Positions 1-11,837 of a DNA stretch of 64,000 nt are shown here, in pieces. Made by a program: the position numbers and the translations under genes. A model generated the notes under the pieces. That model was given only the letters and a program-made list of their open reading frames with translations. It was not told where the DNA came from and ran no database searches. The stretch lies in assembly GCF_016806065.1 (NCBI RefSeq), contig NZ_CP032405.1, positions 2,074,001 to 2,138,000 of the forward strand, in the 5' to 3' direction. Source of the stretch: Rhizobium rosettiformans. GTDB taxonomy: Bacteria; Pseudomonadota; Alphaproteobacteria; Rhizobiales; Rhizobiaceae. Position 1 is the first letter of the stretch; each line of letters begins with the position of its first letter.

Positions 1-1
1 C

Positions 2-823
2 GCCAGACTTGCCTCTGCCAGTGCCTGGGTCACCGCTCCGACCGTTGGCGGGCTCAGCTGGCTGGCTCACGGAACGCTCCTCTCCGGCCTGTGGGTCGAT
101 AGTCAGGCGCGCTACGACCGCCTGATGATCAGCCAGCAACCGAGCCTCAACAGGCTGTTTGCCGAAGCCGGATGGAAGAGCATTGCCGTCATGCCGGCAA
201 TCACCATGGATTGGCCGGAAGCGGCCTATTATGGATATCGGCAGATCTTGGCGGCCGCCGACCTCGATTATCAGGGAAAGCCGTTCAACTGGGTCACGAT
301 GCCGGATCAGTATACCCTGTCAGCCTTCGAGCGGCTCGGCCGCGCTCCCGCCCGGGCTGCCGGCGAACGCGTGATGGCGGAAGTGGCGCTGATCTCCAGC
401 CATGCCCCTTGGACACCCGTTGCCCGCCTCATCGACTGGGACGCCGTCGGCGATGGCTCGATCTTCAACGAACAGGCGGAAAGCGGCGACCCACCTCGGG
501 TCGTCTGGGCCGATCCGGAGCGTGTGCGCGCGCAGTATATCCAGACGATCGACTATTCCCTTGAAACGCTCGGCAGCTACATGTCACGCTTTGGCGAAGA
601 CACCGTCTTCGTCATCCTCGGCGACCATCAGCCTGCGGCCATCATCACCGGTCCCAACGCATCGCGCGCCGTCCCCATCCATGTCGTGTCGGCTGATAGG
701 GGCCTCGTTGCCCGCTTCGAACGGGAAGGTTTCCTCACCGGCATGCTCCCGGGGACACAGACCCGTGAGTGGCCGATGAACGAGATGCGGCAGGTTCTGA
801 TCGACCTCTTCAGCCAGCCTTGA
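2..823 (+). CDS. Sulfatase/alkaline-phosphatase superfamily protein, 3' part
   Basis: The reading frame is open from the window edge, so the N-terminal part of the gene lies outside; 273 C-terminal residues are visible. The first visible stretch (APTVGGLSWLAHGTLLSGLW) and the later GDHQPAA motif are typical of membrane-anchored sulfatase-like phosphotransferases, where the Asp and His of GDH help bind the catalytic metal. The nucleophile Thr/Ser region and any membrane helices would be upstream and cannot be seen, so the substrate is unknown. The gene ends 3 nt from the convergent AraC-type regulator. Family is fairly sure, function is not. Confidence 0.75.
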   Translation, partial: ARLASASAWVTAPTVGGLSWLAHGTLLSGLWVDSQARYDRLMISQQPSLNRLFAEAGWKSIAVMPAITMDWPEAAYYGYRQILAAADLDYQGKPFNWVTMPDQYTLSAFERLGRAPARAAGERVMAEVALISSHAPWTPVARLIDWDAVGDGSIFNEQAESGDPPRVVWADPERVRAQYIQTIDYSLETLGSYMSRFGEDTVFVILGDHQPAAIITGPNASRAVPIHVVSADRGLVARFEREGFLTGMLPGTQTREWPMNEMRQVLIDLFSQP

Positions 824-826
824 CGC

Positions 827-3025
<2,199 letters not shown>

Positions 3026-3048
3026 CGTCCCGACCGGGCGGCACCACT

Positions 3049-3079
3049 TGTCAAAAAACAATTGTTTGCTAGACTTACA
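3049..3079 (+). promoter_or_regulatory. Probable promoter of the aldehyde dehydrogenase gene with a palindrome in the spacer
   Basis: TTGTCA at 3049-3054 and TAGACT at 3071-3076 have 16-nt spacing and look like a sigma70 promoter. A perfect 12-bp palindrome AAACAATTGTTT (3056-3067) fills the spacer, a position where a MarR- or other dimeric repressor could block RNA polymerase. The promoter reading is inference from spacing and sequence only. Confidence 0.45.
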
Positions 3080-3226
3080 AAATAGAGCGGATCGGGGAGG
3101 TTGCCGGTCCGTTTAGGAATAACCTGCTCTCTGGAAGATCGAGACCTGATCGCAAGAGAGCAGGCGGGGCCGGCAGAAAACGACGGACCAATTTCTGAAC
3201 CTGAAGATAATGGAGGAGGAAGATCC

Positions 3227-4678
3227 ATGAATATGCATGTTTCGCTGTTGATCAATGGTGCCGAAAAGGCAGCCGCTGGCGGACGCACTTTTACCCGCAT
3301 CAATCCTTTTACGCAGGAAGTCGCGACCACGGCCTCGGCCGCAAGCCTCGAGGATGCCAACGCAGCCGTAGATGCAGCTGCTGCAGCCTTTCCTGCCTGG
3401 TCGAAGACCGGCCCCGGTGAGCGCCGCAAGATCCTGCTCAAGGCTGCCGACATCATGGAATCGAAGACCGCCGAGTTCTCCGAACTCGTGGTCGCCGAAA
3501 CCGGAGCCACCGGCCATTGGGGCGCCTTCAACGTGATGGTTGCTGCCAGCATGCTGCGCGAAGCCGCTTCCATGACCACCCAGATCTCGGGCGAAGTCAT
3601 CCCGTCCAACAAGCCGGGTTCGCTGTCCATGGGCATGCGACAGGCCGTTGGCGTCTGCCTTGGCATCGCGCCGTGGAATGCGCCGATCATCCTCGGCACC
3701 CGCGCGGTCGCCATGCCGCTCGCGTGCGGCAACACCGTGATCCTGAAGGCATCGGAGCAGTGCCCTGGCACCCATCGTCTCATCGCTCAGTGCCTCGTTG
3801 AAGCCGGCCTTCCGACGGGCGCCATCAGCGTCATCACCAATGCGCCCGAGGATGCAGCCCAGATCGTCGAAGCCCTGATCACCAACCCGGCAGTCAAGCG
3901 CGTCAACTTCACCGGCTCCACCAAGGTCGGCAAGATCATCGGCGAACTGTGCGGTCGTCATCTGAAGCCGGCTCTTCTGGAGCTCGGAGGCAAGGCGCCG
4001 CTCGTCATCCTCGACGATGCCGATATCGACGCGGCCGTAAACGCTGCCGCCTTCGGTGCGTTTGCCAATATGGGTCAAATCTGCATGTCGACCGAACGCA
4101 TCATCGTCGATGAGAAGATCGCCGACGAGTTCGTCTCCAAGCTCGCGGCCAAGGCCTCCAAGCTGCCGGCCGGTGACCCGAAGGGCCATGTCGTGCTTGG
4201 CTCGCTCATCAGCCTCGAATCCGCAAAGAAGATGGACGAGCTGATCGCAGACGCCGTCTCCAAGGGCGCGAAGCTCGTTGCCGGTGGCAAGCGGGAAGGC
4301 AGCGTCGTCGAAGCAACCTTGCTCGACAATGTCACCTCGGACATGCGGATGTATCAGGAAGAAAGCTTTGGCCCGGTCAAGCCGATCATCCGCGTGAAGG
4401 ATGAGGAAGAAGCGATCCGCGTCGCCAACGACACCGAGTATGGTCTCTCCGGCGCCGTCTTCAGCCGCGACATCCGCCGTGCTCTGGCCGTTGCCGCGCG
4501 CATCGAGTCCGGCATTTGCCACATCAATGGCCCGACGGTCTTCGACGAGCCGCAGATGCCGTTCGGTGGCGTCAAGGGCAGTGGCTATGGTCGCTTCGGC
4601 GGCAAGGCCGCGATCTCCGAGTTCACGGAGCTGCGCTGGATCACCATCGAAGACCCGAACCAGCACTATCCCTTCTGA
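3227..4678 (+). CDS. vdh: Aromatic aldehyde (vanillin/4-hydroxybenzaldehyde) dehydrogenase
   Basis: A 483-residue NAD(P)+-dependent aldehyde dehydrogenase. The general-base Glu252 (LLELGGKAP) and nucleophile Cys286 (GQICMSTER) are 34 residues apart as in the family, and the NAD-binding FTGSTKVGK segment is present. The ATG at 3227 has a strong purine-rich ribosome site (GGAGGAGGA). The protein most resembles the vanillin/salicylaldehyde dehydrogenase subfamily. With the feruloyl-CoA synthetase and hydratase-lyase just downstream it would oxidise vanillin to vanillate and 4-hydroxybenzaldehyde to 4-hydroxybenzoate, the PobA substrate. Assignment to aromatic aldehydes rests mainly on neighbours. 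Confidence 0.88.
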   Translation: MNMHVSLLINGAEKAAAGGRTFTRINPFTQEVATTASAASLEDANAAVDAAAAAFPAWSKTGPGERRKILLKAADIMESKTAEFSELVVAETGATGHWGAFNVMVAASMLREAASMTTQISGEVIPSNKPGSLSMGMRQAVGVCLGIAPWNAPIILGTRAVAMPLACGNTVILKASEQCPGTHRLIAQCLVEAGLPTGAISVITNAPEDAAQIVEALITNPAVKRVNFTGSTKVGKIIGELCGRHLKPALLELGGKAPLVILDDADIDAAVNAAAFGAFANMGQICMSTERIIVDEKIADEFVSKLAAKASKLPAGDPKGHVVLGSLISLESAKKMDELIADAVSKGAKLVAGGKREGSVVEATLLDNVTSDMRMYQEESFGPVKPIIRVKDEEEAIRVANDTEYGLSGAVFSRDIRRALAVAARIESGICHINGPTVFDEPQMPFGGVKGSGYGRFGGKAAISEFTELRWITIEDPNQHYPF

Positions 4679-4688
4679 TCTCCAAATA

Positions 4689-4716
4689 GAAACGGCCGCC
4701 CACGGGCGGCCGTTTC
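4689..4716. terminator. Bidirectional terminator between vdh and the marR gene
   Basis: A perfect GC-rich inverted repeat (GAAACGGCCGCCC, then its complement) is flanked by A-rich sequence on the left and T-rich on the right, so it can serve both convergent genes. Confidence 0.75.
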
Positions 4717-4740
4717 ATGTTGTGCTACGCTCAAGACCGA

Positions 4741-5253
4741 TCAGTCGGTCTGGCTGTTGCGTGGGATGATGTCGGCATAGACACGCTTCAAGCCTTCGAT
4801 GAACTGCTCCAGCTCCTCGGGCGAAAACCGCGAGGTGAAGCGCAGCTCGTGCTGTTGCTGGATGTTGCGTGCCTGCTTCAAGACCTCAGCTCCCGCCTCG
4901 GTCAACAGCAGTTCCTGGCGCCGCCGATCGATGGGAGATGGCTGCCGTTCCAGAAGATCGCGGCTTTCCAGACGGTTCACCAATGCCATCATCGTGGCCC
5001 GGTCCATGCTGAGCTGGTTGGCGATGTCGATCTGGCTGACCCGCGGATTAGCAGCAATCAGTTCGAGGACGGCAAACTGTTTCTGCGTCAGCCCGATGTC
5101 GCCCATGGCGGCGGTGTAGTCCTGATAGATGGCGACATTCGCCATCCGCAAGTGAAAGCCGAGAATGTCGTCGAGGCGGCCTGTGCGTAATGGTGAGCCC
5201 ACTTCGAAGACATCGTCGTCATTCGCGGGCTTCAGGTCATTGTGTCGAGTCAT
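4741..5253 (-). CDS. MarR-family regulator of the hydroxycinnamate genes
   Basis: A 170-residue MarR/SlyA protein with the winged helix-turn-helix at about residues 60-125 (SQIDIANQLSMDRATMMALV is the recognition HTH; SPIDRRRQELLLT is the wing). It sits between vdh and the feruloyl-CoA synthetase gene and is divergent from the latter. MarR proteins in this position (CouR, FerR and similar) repress hydroxycinnamate catabolism and are released by the CoA thioester; that role is inferred here. The ATG at 5253 was preferred over an in-frame start at 5295. Confidence 0.82.
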   Translation of the reverse strand: MTRHNDLKPANDDDVFEVGSPLRTGRLDDILGFHLRMANVAIYQDYTAAMGDIGLTQKQFAVLELIAANPRVSQIDIANQLSMDRATMMALVNRLESRDLLERQPSPIDRRRQELLLTEAGAEVLKQARNIQQQHELRFTSRFSPEELEQFIEGLKRVYADIIPRNSQTD

Positions 5254-5332
5254 GGCTGCTCTTCCAATAATGCGGCATCTTAACTGCTGATTCATTCATG
5301 ATCACTTTCGACTGCAACAGTCAAATTGCCGC

Positions 5333-5372
5333 TTGTCAAACATTTGGAGGTCAATTAGTATGTTTAGCATAC
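5333..5372 (+). promoter_or_regulatory. Probable fcs promoter overlapped by an inverted repeat
   Basis: TTGTCA (5333-5338) and TAGTAT (5356-5361) are 17 nt apart. The inverted repeat GTATG-N5-CATAC (5358-5372), extended by flanking AATT on both sides, covers the -10 element, which fits a repressor operator for the adjacent MarR protein. The TTGTCAAA -35 region is shared with the vdh promoter. Inference from sequence only. Confidence 0.5.
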
Positions 5373-5418
5373 AATTCGCCAAGGAGGCCCCTCAGGGGTG
5401 GCGATGAGGAGGACAAGC

Positions 5419-6975
5419 ATGCAGCCTGAAATCAAGTCTGTTCTGGCAGTCAGGGGAGCAGTCGGCCTTGAGACGGACGATCCCGTCATCTACCGCGCCC
5501 AGGTAACGCCGGAGCGACCAGCGGTCTACGACGTTGCGACCGGCCGAACCCTGAATTATGCGGCATTGGATATCGCCGTGGCCCGCGCCGCATACCGCCT
5601 TCTGGAGATCGTTGGCGATCGTCCTGCCATGCAGCGTATCGCTTTTCTGGGGCGCAACTCCATCGAGCAGATCACCGTGTGCCTTGCATGTCAGCGTGCA
5701 GGCCTGGTCTTCGTGCCCTTGAACTGGCGCCTCGGCGCAGCGGAACTCGGCCAGATCATCGCCGATTGCGAGCCTTCGCTGCTGCTGCATGATGCAGAAT
5801 TCGCTCCGGTCCTCGCCGAGATCTCTGCTGCAATGCCGCGTACCATTGCCGTTGAAGGCGAAGGTGGCTGGGCCGAGCTTGTCGCCACTGCACAGCGGGC
5901 GGCACCGGCCAGCATCGATGCGGATGCGCCCTGCATCATGCTCTACACCTCGGGGACTACGGGGAGCCCCAAGGGTGTGATCATCACACGCCGCAATGCC
6001 TTTGCCTCGGCCGTCAACTTCTCGCTCGTCGGTGAAGTCACCAGCCACTCCGTCACGCTGTGTGATCTGCCGTTTTTCCATACCATCGGTCTTGTTGCGA
6101 TCGGACGCACGACGCTGATGATGGGCGGACGCCTGGTCATCTCCGATCGCTTCATTCCCGACCGCACCCTTTCCGTTCTGGGTGATCCCGCGCTCGGCAT
6201 CACCCACTACTTCGCGGTTCCGCAAATGGCCGCGGCTCTTCGAAACGCTCCCGCTTGGGACCCGAAGGCTCTGAAGGCGCTGCAGGCAATCTTCATCGGC
6301 GGGGCGCCACTGTCGCCGGCGCTGATCGAGACCTTCCTCCAAGACGGCATTCCGCTCGTCAACGGCTATGGCATGAGCGAAGCCGGCACGACGATTCACG
6401 TACCGCTGGATCGTGATGCGGTCGCGCGGCATCCTGGAAGCGTCGGCTATCCCGCACCGCTTCTCGCCGTGCGGCTGGTCGGCGATGATGGTCAGGACGT
6501 CCCGGATGGCGAGGTCGGTGAGATCTGGGTGAAGGGTCCCTCGGTGACGCCGGGCTATTGGAACAATCCGGGCGAGACTGCCCGGGCTTTCGTTGGCGAA
6601 TGGTATCGCACGGGGGATCTTGGCCGACGTGGTGAAGGGGGCGTCATCTACGTCCCGGACAGGCTCAAGGACATGTACATCTCCGGTGGGGAGAACGTCT
6701 TCCCAGCAGAGATCGAGGCCGTCATCGGCGCGCATCCCAAGGTCCGCGATGTTGCCGTGCTGGGACTGCCCGATCCGAAATGGGGCGAATGCGGCGTCGC
6801 CTTCATCGTTGCTCAGGCGGACTTGCCCTCTGCCGACGAAATCCTCGCCCATTGTGCCGATCGTCTGGCGTCCTACAAGCGCCCGGCCCGCATCGTCTTT
6901 CTCGACCAGATCCCGCGAACGGCATCCGGAAAGGCGCAGAAGCACATCCTGCGCCAGGCCCATGCCAACAGCTGA
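5419..6975 (+). CDS. fcs: Feruloyl-CoA / hydroxycinnamoyl-CoA synthetase
   Basis: A 518-residue acyl-adenylate-forming ligase. The AMP-binding P-loop YTSGTTGSPKGV lies near residue 176, the A5/A8 motifs (GYGMSEAG; YRTGDLGRRGEGG; DRLKDMYISGGENVFPAEIE) follow in order, and the catalytic C-terminal lysine is in PRTASGKAQK. The ATG at 5419 was chosen because AGGAGG (5407-5412) sits 6 nt upstream; a GTG at 5398 would lie before this ribosome site. The next gene is a hydroxycinnamoyl-CoA hydratase-lyase, so the likely substrates are ferulate, p-coumarate and caffeate. Substrate range inside the ligase family cannot be read from motifs alone. Confidence 0.88.
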   Translation: MQPEIKSVLAVRGAVGLETDDPVIYRAQVTPERPAVYDVATGRTLNYAALDIAVARAAYRLLEIVGDRPAMQRIAFLGRNSIEQITVCLACQRAGLVFVPLNWRLGAAELGQIIADCEPSLLLHDAEFAPVLAEISAAMPRTIAVEGEGGWAELVATAQRAAPASIDADAPCIMLYTSGTTGSPKGVIITRRNAFASAVNFSLVGEVTSHSVTLCDLPFFHTIGLVAIGRTTLMMGGRLVISDRFIPDRTLSVLGDPALGITHYFAVPQMAAALRNAPAWDPKALKALQAIFIGGAPLSPALIETFLQDGIPLVNGYGMSEAGTTIHVPLDRDAVARHPGSVGYPAPLLAVRLVGDDGQDVPDGEVGEIWVKGPSVTPGYWNNPGETARAFVGEWYRTGDLGRRGEGGVIYVPDRLKDMYISGGENVFPAEIEAVIGAHPKVRDVAVLGLPDPKWGECGVAFIVAQADLPSADEILAHCADRLASYKRPARIVFLDQIPRTASGKAQKHILRQAHANS

Positions 6976-7023
6976 ACACCTTCGACCGGGCCTATGCCCC
7001 AAGAAATGCCTCAAGGAGCCATC

Positions 7024-7851
7024 ATGACTGAGACAAACACCACGCCAGAGCCGGTTCTGGTCGAATTCGACAACGGCATCGCCTTCGTGACCCTGAACCG
7101 TCCGGAAAAGCGCAATGCGATGAATCCGAAGCTCAACATCCGCATGCTGGAAGTGCTGGACGAATTGGAGGCCGATGATCGCTGCGGCGTTCTCGTTCTG
7201 CGTGGCGCTGGCCAGTCCTGGTCGGCCGGCATGGACTTGAAGGAATACTTCCGGGAGAACGACGGCAAGGGCCGTGCGGCTGTCCTCAAAAGCCGCCGTC
7301 AGTCTGGTGGCTGGTGGAACCGCCTGATGTATTTTGAAAAGCCGACCATCGCCATGGTCAACGGCTGGTGCTTCGGCGGCGCCTTCACGCCGCTCGTTTC
7401 CTGCGATCTCGCGATCGCCGCTGATGAAGCCACGTTTGGCCTTTCGGAAATCAACTGGGGCATCTTGCCGGGCGGCAATGTTACGCGCGCCGTTGCGGAA
7501 GTGATGAACCACCGGGACTCGCTCTATTACATCATGACCGGCGAGACCTTCGGTGGTCAGAAGGCGCGCGAGATGGGCCTCGTCAACGAATCCGTGCCGC
7601 TGGCTGATCTCGAGACCCGCGTCCGCGCGCTTTGTGCAAGCCTGCTCGAAAAGAACCCCGTGGTGCTCAAGGCTGCCAAGGACACGTTCAAGCGCGTGCG
7701 CAACATGCCCTGGGAGCAGGCCGATGACTACATCTACGCCAAGCTGGAACAGATGCTTTTCCTCGACAAGAGCAACGGCCGCGCCGAGGGCCTGAAGCAG
7801 TTCCTCGACGACAAGACCTATCGCCCCGGTCTCGGCGCCTACAAGCGCTAA
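7024..7851 (+). CDS. ech: p-Hydroxycinnamoyl-CoA hydratase/lyase
   Basis: A 275-residue crotonase-fold enzyme that hydrates feruloyl-, caffeoyl- or p-coumaroyl-CoA and cleaves the product to the aromatic aldehyde plus acetyl-CoA. Length and sequence fit the HCHL subfamily: Glu142 (LSEINWG) corresponds to the catalytic Glu143 of the Pseudomonas enzyme, the oxyanion loop is WCFGGAFTP, and YFREND and DDYIYAKLEQM carry the tyrosines that recognise the 4-hydroxyl group. The ATG at 7024 follows AAGGAG. It is 48 nt after fcs and probably in the same transcript. Its aldehyde product is handed to the vdh enzyme. Confidence 0.93.
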   Translation: MTETNTTPEPVLVEFDNGIAFVTLNRPEKRNAMNPKLNIRMLEVLDELEADDRCGVLVLRGAGQSWSAGMDLKEYFRENDGKGRAAVLKSRRQSGGWWNRLMYFEKPTIAMVNGWCFGGAFTPLVSCDLAIAADEATFGLSEINWGILPGGNVTRAVAEVMNHRDSLYYIMTGETFGGQKAREMGLVNESVPLADLETRVRALCASLLEKNPVVLKAAKDTFKRVRNMPWEQADDYIYAKLEQMLFLDKSNGRAEGLKQFLDDKTYRPGLGAYKR

Positions 7852-7875
7852 CTGTCGGGTTGAATGGATCAAACG

Positions 7876-7909
7876 AACCGGTGATGGGTGACCTCATCAC
7901 CGGTTTTCT
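7876..7909 (+). terminator. Terminator after ech
   Basis: An 11-bp stem AACCGGTGATG / CATCACCGGTT (7876-7886 and 7895-7905) is followed by a short T-rich stretch. It closes the fcs-ech transcript. Confidence 0.8.
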
Positions 7910-8129
7910 GTGTTCTGCGGACGCGCAGCAACAGGGGAGCCTCACACATTCGTGTTCCATGTGGCCCCATCCCGTCAGGGGTATTTGGCCTCAAGCATCG
8001 GAACGATTCTCGCCCTAAAGCATTGTAGGTGCAAGCGGATCGTCGAGCAGCGCGAGATGGACTTTCCCGGCAGAAATGACCGGGTAGCGAATTGAGAGCT
8101 GTGCGTTACCGCCAACAAGGAGAACGAAA

Positions 8130-8321
8130 ATGGGTTCCACATCCGACAAGATTTCCGGCAAGACGAATGAACTCGTAGGCAAGGCCAAGCAGGCCGTCGG
8201 TGACGCCACCGACAACCACAGCCTGGAGGCCAAGGGCGCGGCTCAGGAAGCCAAGGGCCATGGCCAGCAGGTCAAGGGTGAAGCCAAGGACGCCGTGAAG
8301 AACGTCGTCGACAAGGCCTAA
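8130..8321 (+). CDS. CsbD-family stress protein
   Basis: A 63-residue, highly charged, Lys/Ala/Gly-rich protein. The opening [20 protein letters not shown] and the repeated KGxAxE/D pattern are typical of CsbD proteins, which are abundant, intrinsically flexible and usually under general stress control. Molecular function is unknown for the family. An AGGAG ribosome site lies before the ATG. The upstream sequence has GGAAC at 8000-8004 and CATT 16 nt later, an imperfect match to an EcfG promoter. It stands alone between two terminators. Confidence 0.85.
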   Translation: MGSTSDKISGKTNELVGKAKQAVGDATDNHSLEAKGAAQEAKGHGQQVKGEAKDAVKNVVDKA

Positions 8322-8342
8322 GTCTCATCGACTTCAGCGTTT

Positions 8343-8365
8343 GGCCCGCCATTGGCGGGCCTTTT
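8343..8365 (+). terminator. Terminator after the csbD-type gene
   Basis: A GGCCCGCC / GGCGGGCC stem with a 3-nt loop is followed by TTTT. Confidence 0.85.
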
Positions 8366-8444
8366 GCTGTTTCAAGCGCAGTTTTTCAGATCAGATTGGC
8401 CGACACAGTTCGGCGAGCCCTACCAGCCCAAACGCATGGAGCAC

Positions 8445-10181
8445 TTAGTCCAGATAGCGCGCGATTTCCTGCCCGGCAGCCAGATAGGCGCCTGCTTCGC
8501 TCTTGAAGCTGACACGCCCAGTGCGCGTCGCGATGACCTGGGTTTCCATCTTCATCGCTTCCATCACCGCAATCAGATCGCCGCTTTGCACCTCTACACC
8601 CTCCTCGACCTTGAACGCCTGCAACGTGCCCGAAATGGGCGCGCCAATACTCATGCTGTCTTCCGTCTTGCCGGATGAGGTTTCTGCACCGCCAGCCTGT
8701 CCGCCTGAGATATTGCCCAAGCCGGAGAGCAGCATGGCTGGGATCGCCAGTTCGTGCCTTCTGCCATCGATCTCGACATGGGTTCGGATCAGGGACGCAT
8801 CTGAGACCGGCTCCGGACGGGAGGCGGCCGCAAGCGGCTCGGCGAAATCCGTCTCGATCCAGCGGGTGTGAACGCGGAAGCCTTCTTCTCCGGTGAAATC
8901 GCGGTGTTCCATGGCCGCGCGATGGAAGGGCAGGACGGTTGCAACGCCTTCGATCTTGAACTCGGCCAAGGCCCGGCGCGCGCGGGCTAGCGCCTGCTCG
9001 CGCGTCGAGCCGGTCACGATCAGCTTCGCCATGAGAGAATCGAAAGTCCCTGGGATGGTCGAGCCGCTGACGACGCCGGTGTCCAGGCGAACACCTGGAC
9101 CCGAGGGCGGATCGAAACGGGTGATCGCACCCGGCGTCGGCAGGAAGCCGCGGCCGGGGTCTTCGGCATTAATGCGAAATTCGATCGAGTGGCCACGCGG
9201 GGCCGGCGTCTCCAGAACCTCGAGTGCCTTGCCTTCGGCAATGCGGAACTGCTCCACCACGAGATCGATGCCGGTAGTCTCTTCGGTCACCGGATGCTCG
9301 ACCTGCAGCCGGGTGTTCACCTCGAGGAACGAGATGGTGCCGTCGACCCCGAGCAGAAACTCGACCGTACCAGCGCCCGAATAGCCGGCAGCTGCACAGA
9401 TCTTCTTGGCAGCATCATGGATCGACTGGCGCTGTGCGTCGGTCAGGTAGGGTGCTGGCGCCTCTTCGACGAGCTTCTGGTTGCGCCGCTGCAGCGAGCA
9501 GTCACGGGTGCCGAGCACGAGCACATTGCCAAGTTTGTCGGCCAGAACCTGCGCCTCGATATGTCGCGGCCGGTAGAGGAAGCGCTCGAGGAAACACTCG
9601 CCGCGACCAAACGCGGCCTCCGCTTCGCGCACGGCCGAATGATAGAGCTCGGCGATCTCTTCCATTTTCCAGGCGACCTTGAGGCCGCGTCCCCCGCCGC
9701 CATGGGCGGCCTTGATCGCGACGGGAAGCCCATGCTGCTTGGCAAAAGCGACTACCTCTTCGGCGGTCTCGACCGGACCATCGCTGCCTGCTACCAGTGG
9801 AGCACCCACCGACTGTGCGATCCGCCGTGCCTCGACCTTGTCTCCGAGCGCCTCGATGACTTCAGGGTCCGGCCCAATCCAGGCAAGCCCCGCCTCCTGG
9901 ACGGCGCGAGCAAACTCGGCGCGCTCGGACAGGAAGCCGTAGCCGGGATGGACCGCATCCGCCCCCGAGCGCTTCGCAATGTCGAGGAGCTTCTCGATGT
10001 CGAGATAAGTCTCGGCGGGACGGCTGCCGCCAAGGCCATAGGCCTCGTCTGCGAGCTTGACGAACACTGCATCCATGTCCGGATCGGCGTAGACGGCGAC
10101 GGATTGGAGCCCGTAGTCGCGGCAGGCGCGGATGATGCGCACGGCAATCTCGCCGCGATTGGCAATCAGCACTTTTTTCAT
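8445..10181 (-). CDS. Biotin carboxylase-BCCP fusion of the 5-oxoproline cluster
   Basis: A 578-residue protein with a biotin carboxylase ([20 protein letters not shown] at the N terminus, ATP-grasp and C-terminal domains to about residue 450) and a C-terminal biotinyl domain (about 505-578) with the biotin-accepting lysine 544 in EAMKMET. This is the layout of AccC-AccB type alpha subunits. No carboxyltransferase gene is seen nearby. It is the last gene of the leftward pxp-type operon, so its role is probably tied to 5-oxoproline or a related substrate rather than fatty-acid synthesis. The ATG at 10181 follows GAGGAG; the upstream frame to 10232 is less likely. Confidence 0.85.
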   Translation of the reverse strand: MKKVLIANRGEIAVRIIRACRDYGLQSVAVYADPDMDAVFVKLADEAYGLGGSRPAETYLDIEKLLDIAKRSGADAVHPGYGFLSERAEFARAVQEAGLAWIGPDPEVIEALGDKVEARRIAQSVGAPLVAGSDGPVETAEEVVAFAKQHGLPVAIKAAHGGGGRGLKVAWKMEEIAELYHSAVREAEAAFGRGECFLERFLYRPRHIEAQVLADKLGNVLVLGTRDCSLQRRNQKLVEEAPAPYLTDAQRQSIHDAAKKICAAAGYSGAGTVEFLLGVDGTISFLEVNTRLQVEHPVTEETTGIDLVVEQFRIAEGKALEVLETPAPRGHSIEFRINAEDPGRGFLPTPGAITRFDPPSGPGVRLDTGVVSGSTIPGTFDSLMAKLIVTGSTREQALARARRALAEFKIEGVATVLPFHRAAMEHRDFTGEEGFRVHTRWIETDFAEPLAAASRPEPVSDASLIRTHVEIDGRRHELAIPAMLLSGLGNISGGQAGGAETSSGKTEDSMSIGAPISGTLQAFKVEEGVEVQSGDLIAVMEAMKMETQVIATRTGRVSFKSEAGAYLAAGQEIARYLD

Positions 10182-10210
10182 CGGGGTCTCCTCACTGTCT
10201 TCTTGGGCTT

Positions 10211-11830
10211 TCATCGCGGCGCTGCGGGACATGCCCTGTCGGGCATGATCTCGGCGAAGCGCGTGATGGGCCGGAACTGGATTTTGGCATTCACCGGGAT
10301 CTGCCCGGCGAGATCGAGATGATATTCGGCAACCGTTGCGATGACCGGATAGCCGCCGGTCAGCGGGTGATCGGCAAGGAAAAGCACAGGCTGGCCGCTA
10401 TGTGGAACCTGGATCGCGCCGGTTGCCGTGCCCTCGCTCGGAAGCTCCGCCTTGTCCTTACGTTCGAGCGGTTCCGGACCGGACAAGCGGATGCCGACCC
10501 GGTTTGACTGCGGCGTCACCTCAAAGACCTGGGATGAAAGCGTCTCGATCCCGTGCTCGGTGAACCAGTCGCTGCGTGGCCCCATGACCACATCCAGCGT
10601 AACGATCTCGCCCGGGGCGGGGCAGTCGAAGGCGGGGCTCTCGGTGAGCGATACCGGCGAAAGGCGACGCTCCGACGTGCCAACGGCAAGCGCCGCGCCC
10701 AGCCCGACCGGCTCCGGACCCACGACCGCAAGCGTATCGGTCGACGCGCTGCCAAGCACCGGCGCCACGTCGATGCCCCCGCGAAAGGCGAGATAGCTGC
10801 GTGCGCCTTGGGCGGCAAAGCCTAAGGTCACGCGATCACCGGCTTCGAGCGAGATGGGTTGATAGCCCGCAGACTCGATCACATGACCCTTGACGTCAAG
10901 GATCTTAAGCGGGCAGGGCGCACCGGTGAGTGCCATGACAGTGGGACCGGAGACCTCAAACGCAAATCCGCCGAGCGTCACTTCGAGACAGGCGGCCTCC
11001 ACGGGATTGCCGACGATGCGGTTCGCAGCCCGGAACGCGCCCTGGTCCAGCGCACCTGCGGAGGAGACACCCTGGCCCGTCTGACCGAAGCGACCGAGAT
11101 CCTGCACCAGCGCCGGCACAGGGGCTGCCGTGACCTTGATGGTGGTTGCTGCTGAATGCTCGACCGCAGCGGTCGCGACCGTATCCGAAGTGCCGGCCGC
11201 GATCGTGGTCTGCGCACGTTTGGCCAGATCAAAGAAGCGCACCCGGTATCCCGGCTGGAAGAGCGCCGGCGGCTCGCGCGTCAGATCCCACATTTTCAGG
11301 GGCGTCGTGCCGATGATCTGCCAGCCACCGGGGCTCGCCTGCGGATAGACGCCGGAAAAGGCACCCGCAAGCGCAACGGAGCCGGCAGGGATCTTTGTCC
11401 GCGGGCTTTGCCGCCGCGGCACCTGCAGTGCCGGATCGCCACCGACGAGATAGCCGAAGCCGGGGGCAAAGCCGCAGAAGGCGACGGTGAACTCGCTTGC
11501 GGTATGTCGTTCGATCACTTCCGCAATCGACAAGCCCGTCAGATCAGCGACATCCTTAAGGTCCTCACCGTCATAGCTGACGGGGATCTCGACCAGCATG
11601 TCGGATGGCGCGATCTTGGCCGAAAGGTCGCGCGTGCTGATCGCCGCCGCCAGCTTTTCGGCCGTCAGCGTCTCCGGACGAAAGCGGATCATCAATGTGC
11701 GCGCGGCCGGCACGATATCGACGACGCCGTCGACCGGTTCCGCCTCCAGCGAGGCGAAGAGCGCGAGCGTCTCGTCGAGATCCTTCAATTCGACGATCAG
11801 AACGGTCAGGCTGACGGGAAGAAAACGCAT
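10211..11830 (-). CDS. PxpB-PxpC fusion, 5-oxoprolinase subunits (KipI-KipA type)
   Basis: A 539-residue protein fusing two partners that are separate in Bacillus and E. coli: the PxpB/KipI domain (about 1-215, with [10 protein letters not shown] and [14 protein letters not shown]) and the PxpC/KipA domain (about 230-539, with [25 protein letters not shown]). PxpABC is an ATP-dependent 5-oxoprolinase that opens pyroglutamate to glutamate. The related allophanate-hydrolase subunits share these folds, but the neighbouring pxpA supports the 5-oxoproline role. The ATG at 11830 starts 7 nt after the stop of the DUF1445 gene, which suggests translational coupling; an upstream frame to 11905 overlaps that gene and is unlikely. 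Confidence 0.87.
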   Translation of the reverse strand: MRFLPVSLTVLIVELKDLDETLALFASLEAEPVDGVVDIVPAARTLMIRFRPETLTAEKLAAAISTRDLSAKIAPSDMLVEIPVSYDGEDLKDVADLTGLSIAEVIERHTASEFTVAFCGFAPGFGYLVGGDPALQVPRRQSPRTKIPAGSVALAGAFSGVYPQASPGGWQIIGTTPLKMWDLTREPPALFQPGYRVRFFDLAKRAQTTIAAGTSDTVATAAVEHSAATTIKVTAAPVPALVQDLGRFGQTGQGVSSAGALDQGAFRAANRIVGNPVEAACLEVTLGGFAFEVSGPTVMALTGAPCPLKILDVKGHVIESAGYQPISLEAGDRVTLGFAAQGARSYLAFRGGIDVAPVLGSASTDTLAVVGPEPVGLGAALAVGTSERRLSPVSLTESPAFDCPAPGEIVTLDVVMGPRSDWFTEHGIETLSSQVFEVTPQSNRVGIRLSGPEPLERKDKAELPSEGTATGAIQVPHSGQPVLFLADHPLTGGYPVIATVAEYHLDLAGQIPVNAKIQFRPITRFAEIMPDRACPAAPR

Positions 11831-11837
11831 CTTGGCC

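Noticed and set aside
5392..7872. Very long open frame antisense to fcs and ech
   Set aside because: Spans two genes with intact catalytic motifs; composition is typical of a mirror frame.
8000..8024. EcfG-type promoter for the csbD-type gene
   Set aside because: GGAAC is followed after 16 nt by CATT rather than CGTT and lies 106 nt from the start codon; too weak to list, although CsbD proteins are often in this regulon.
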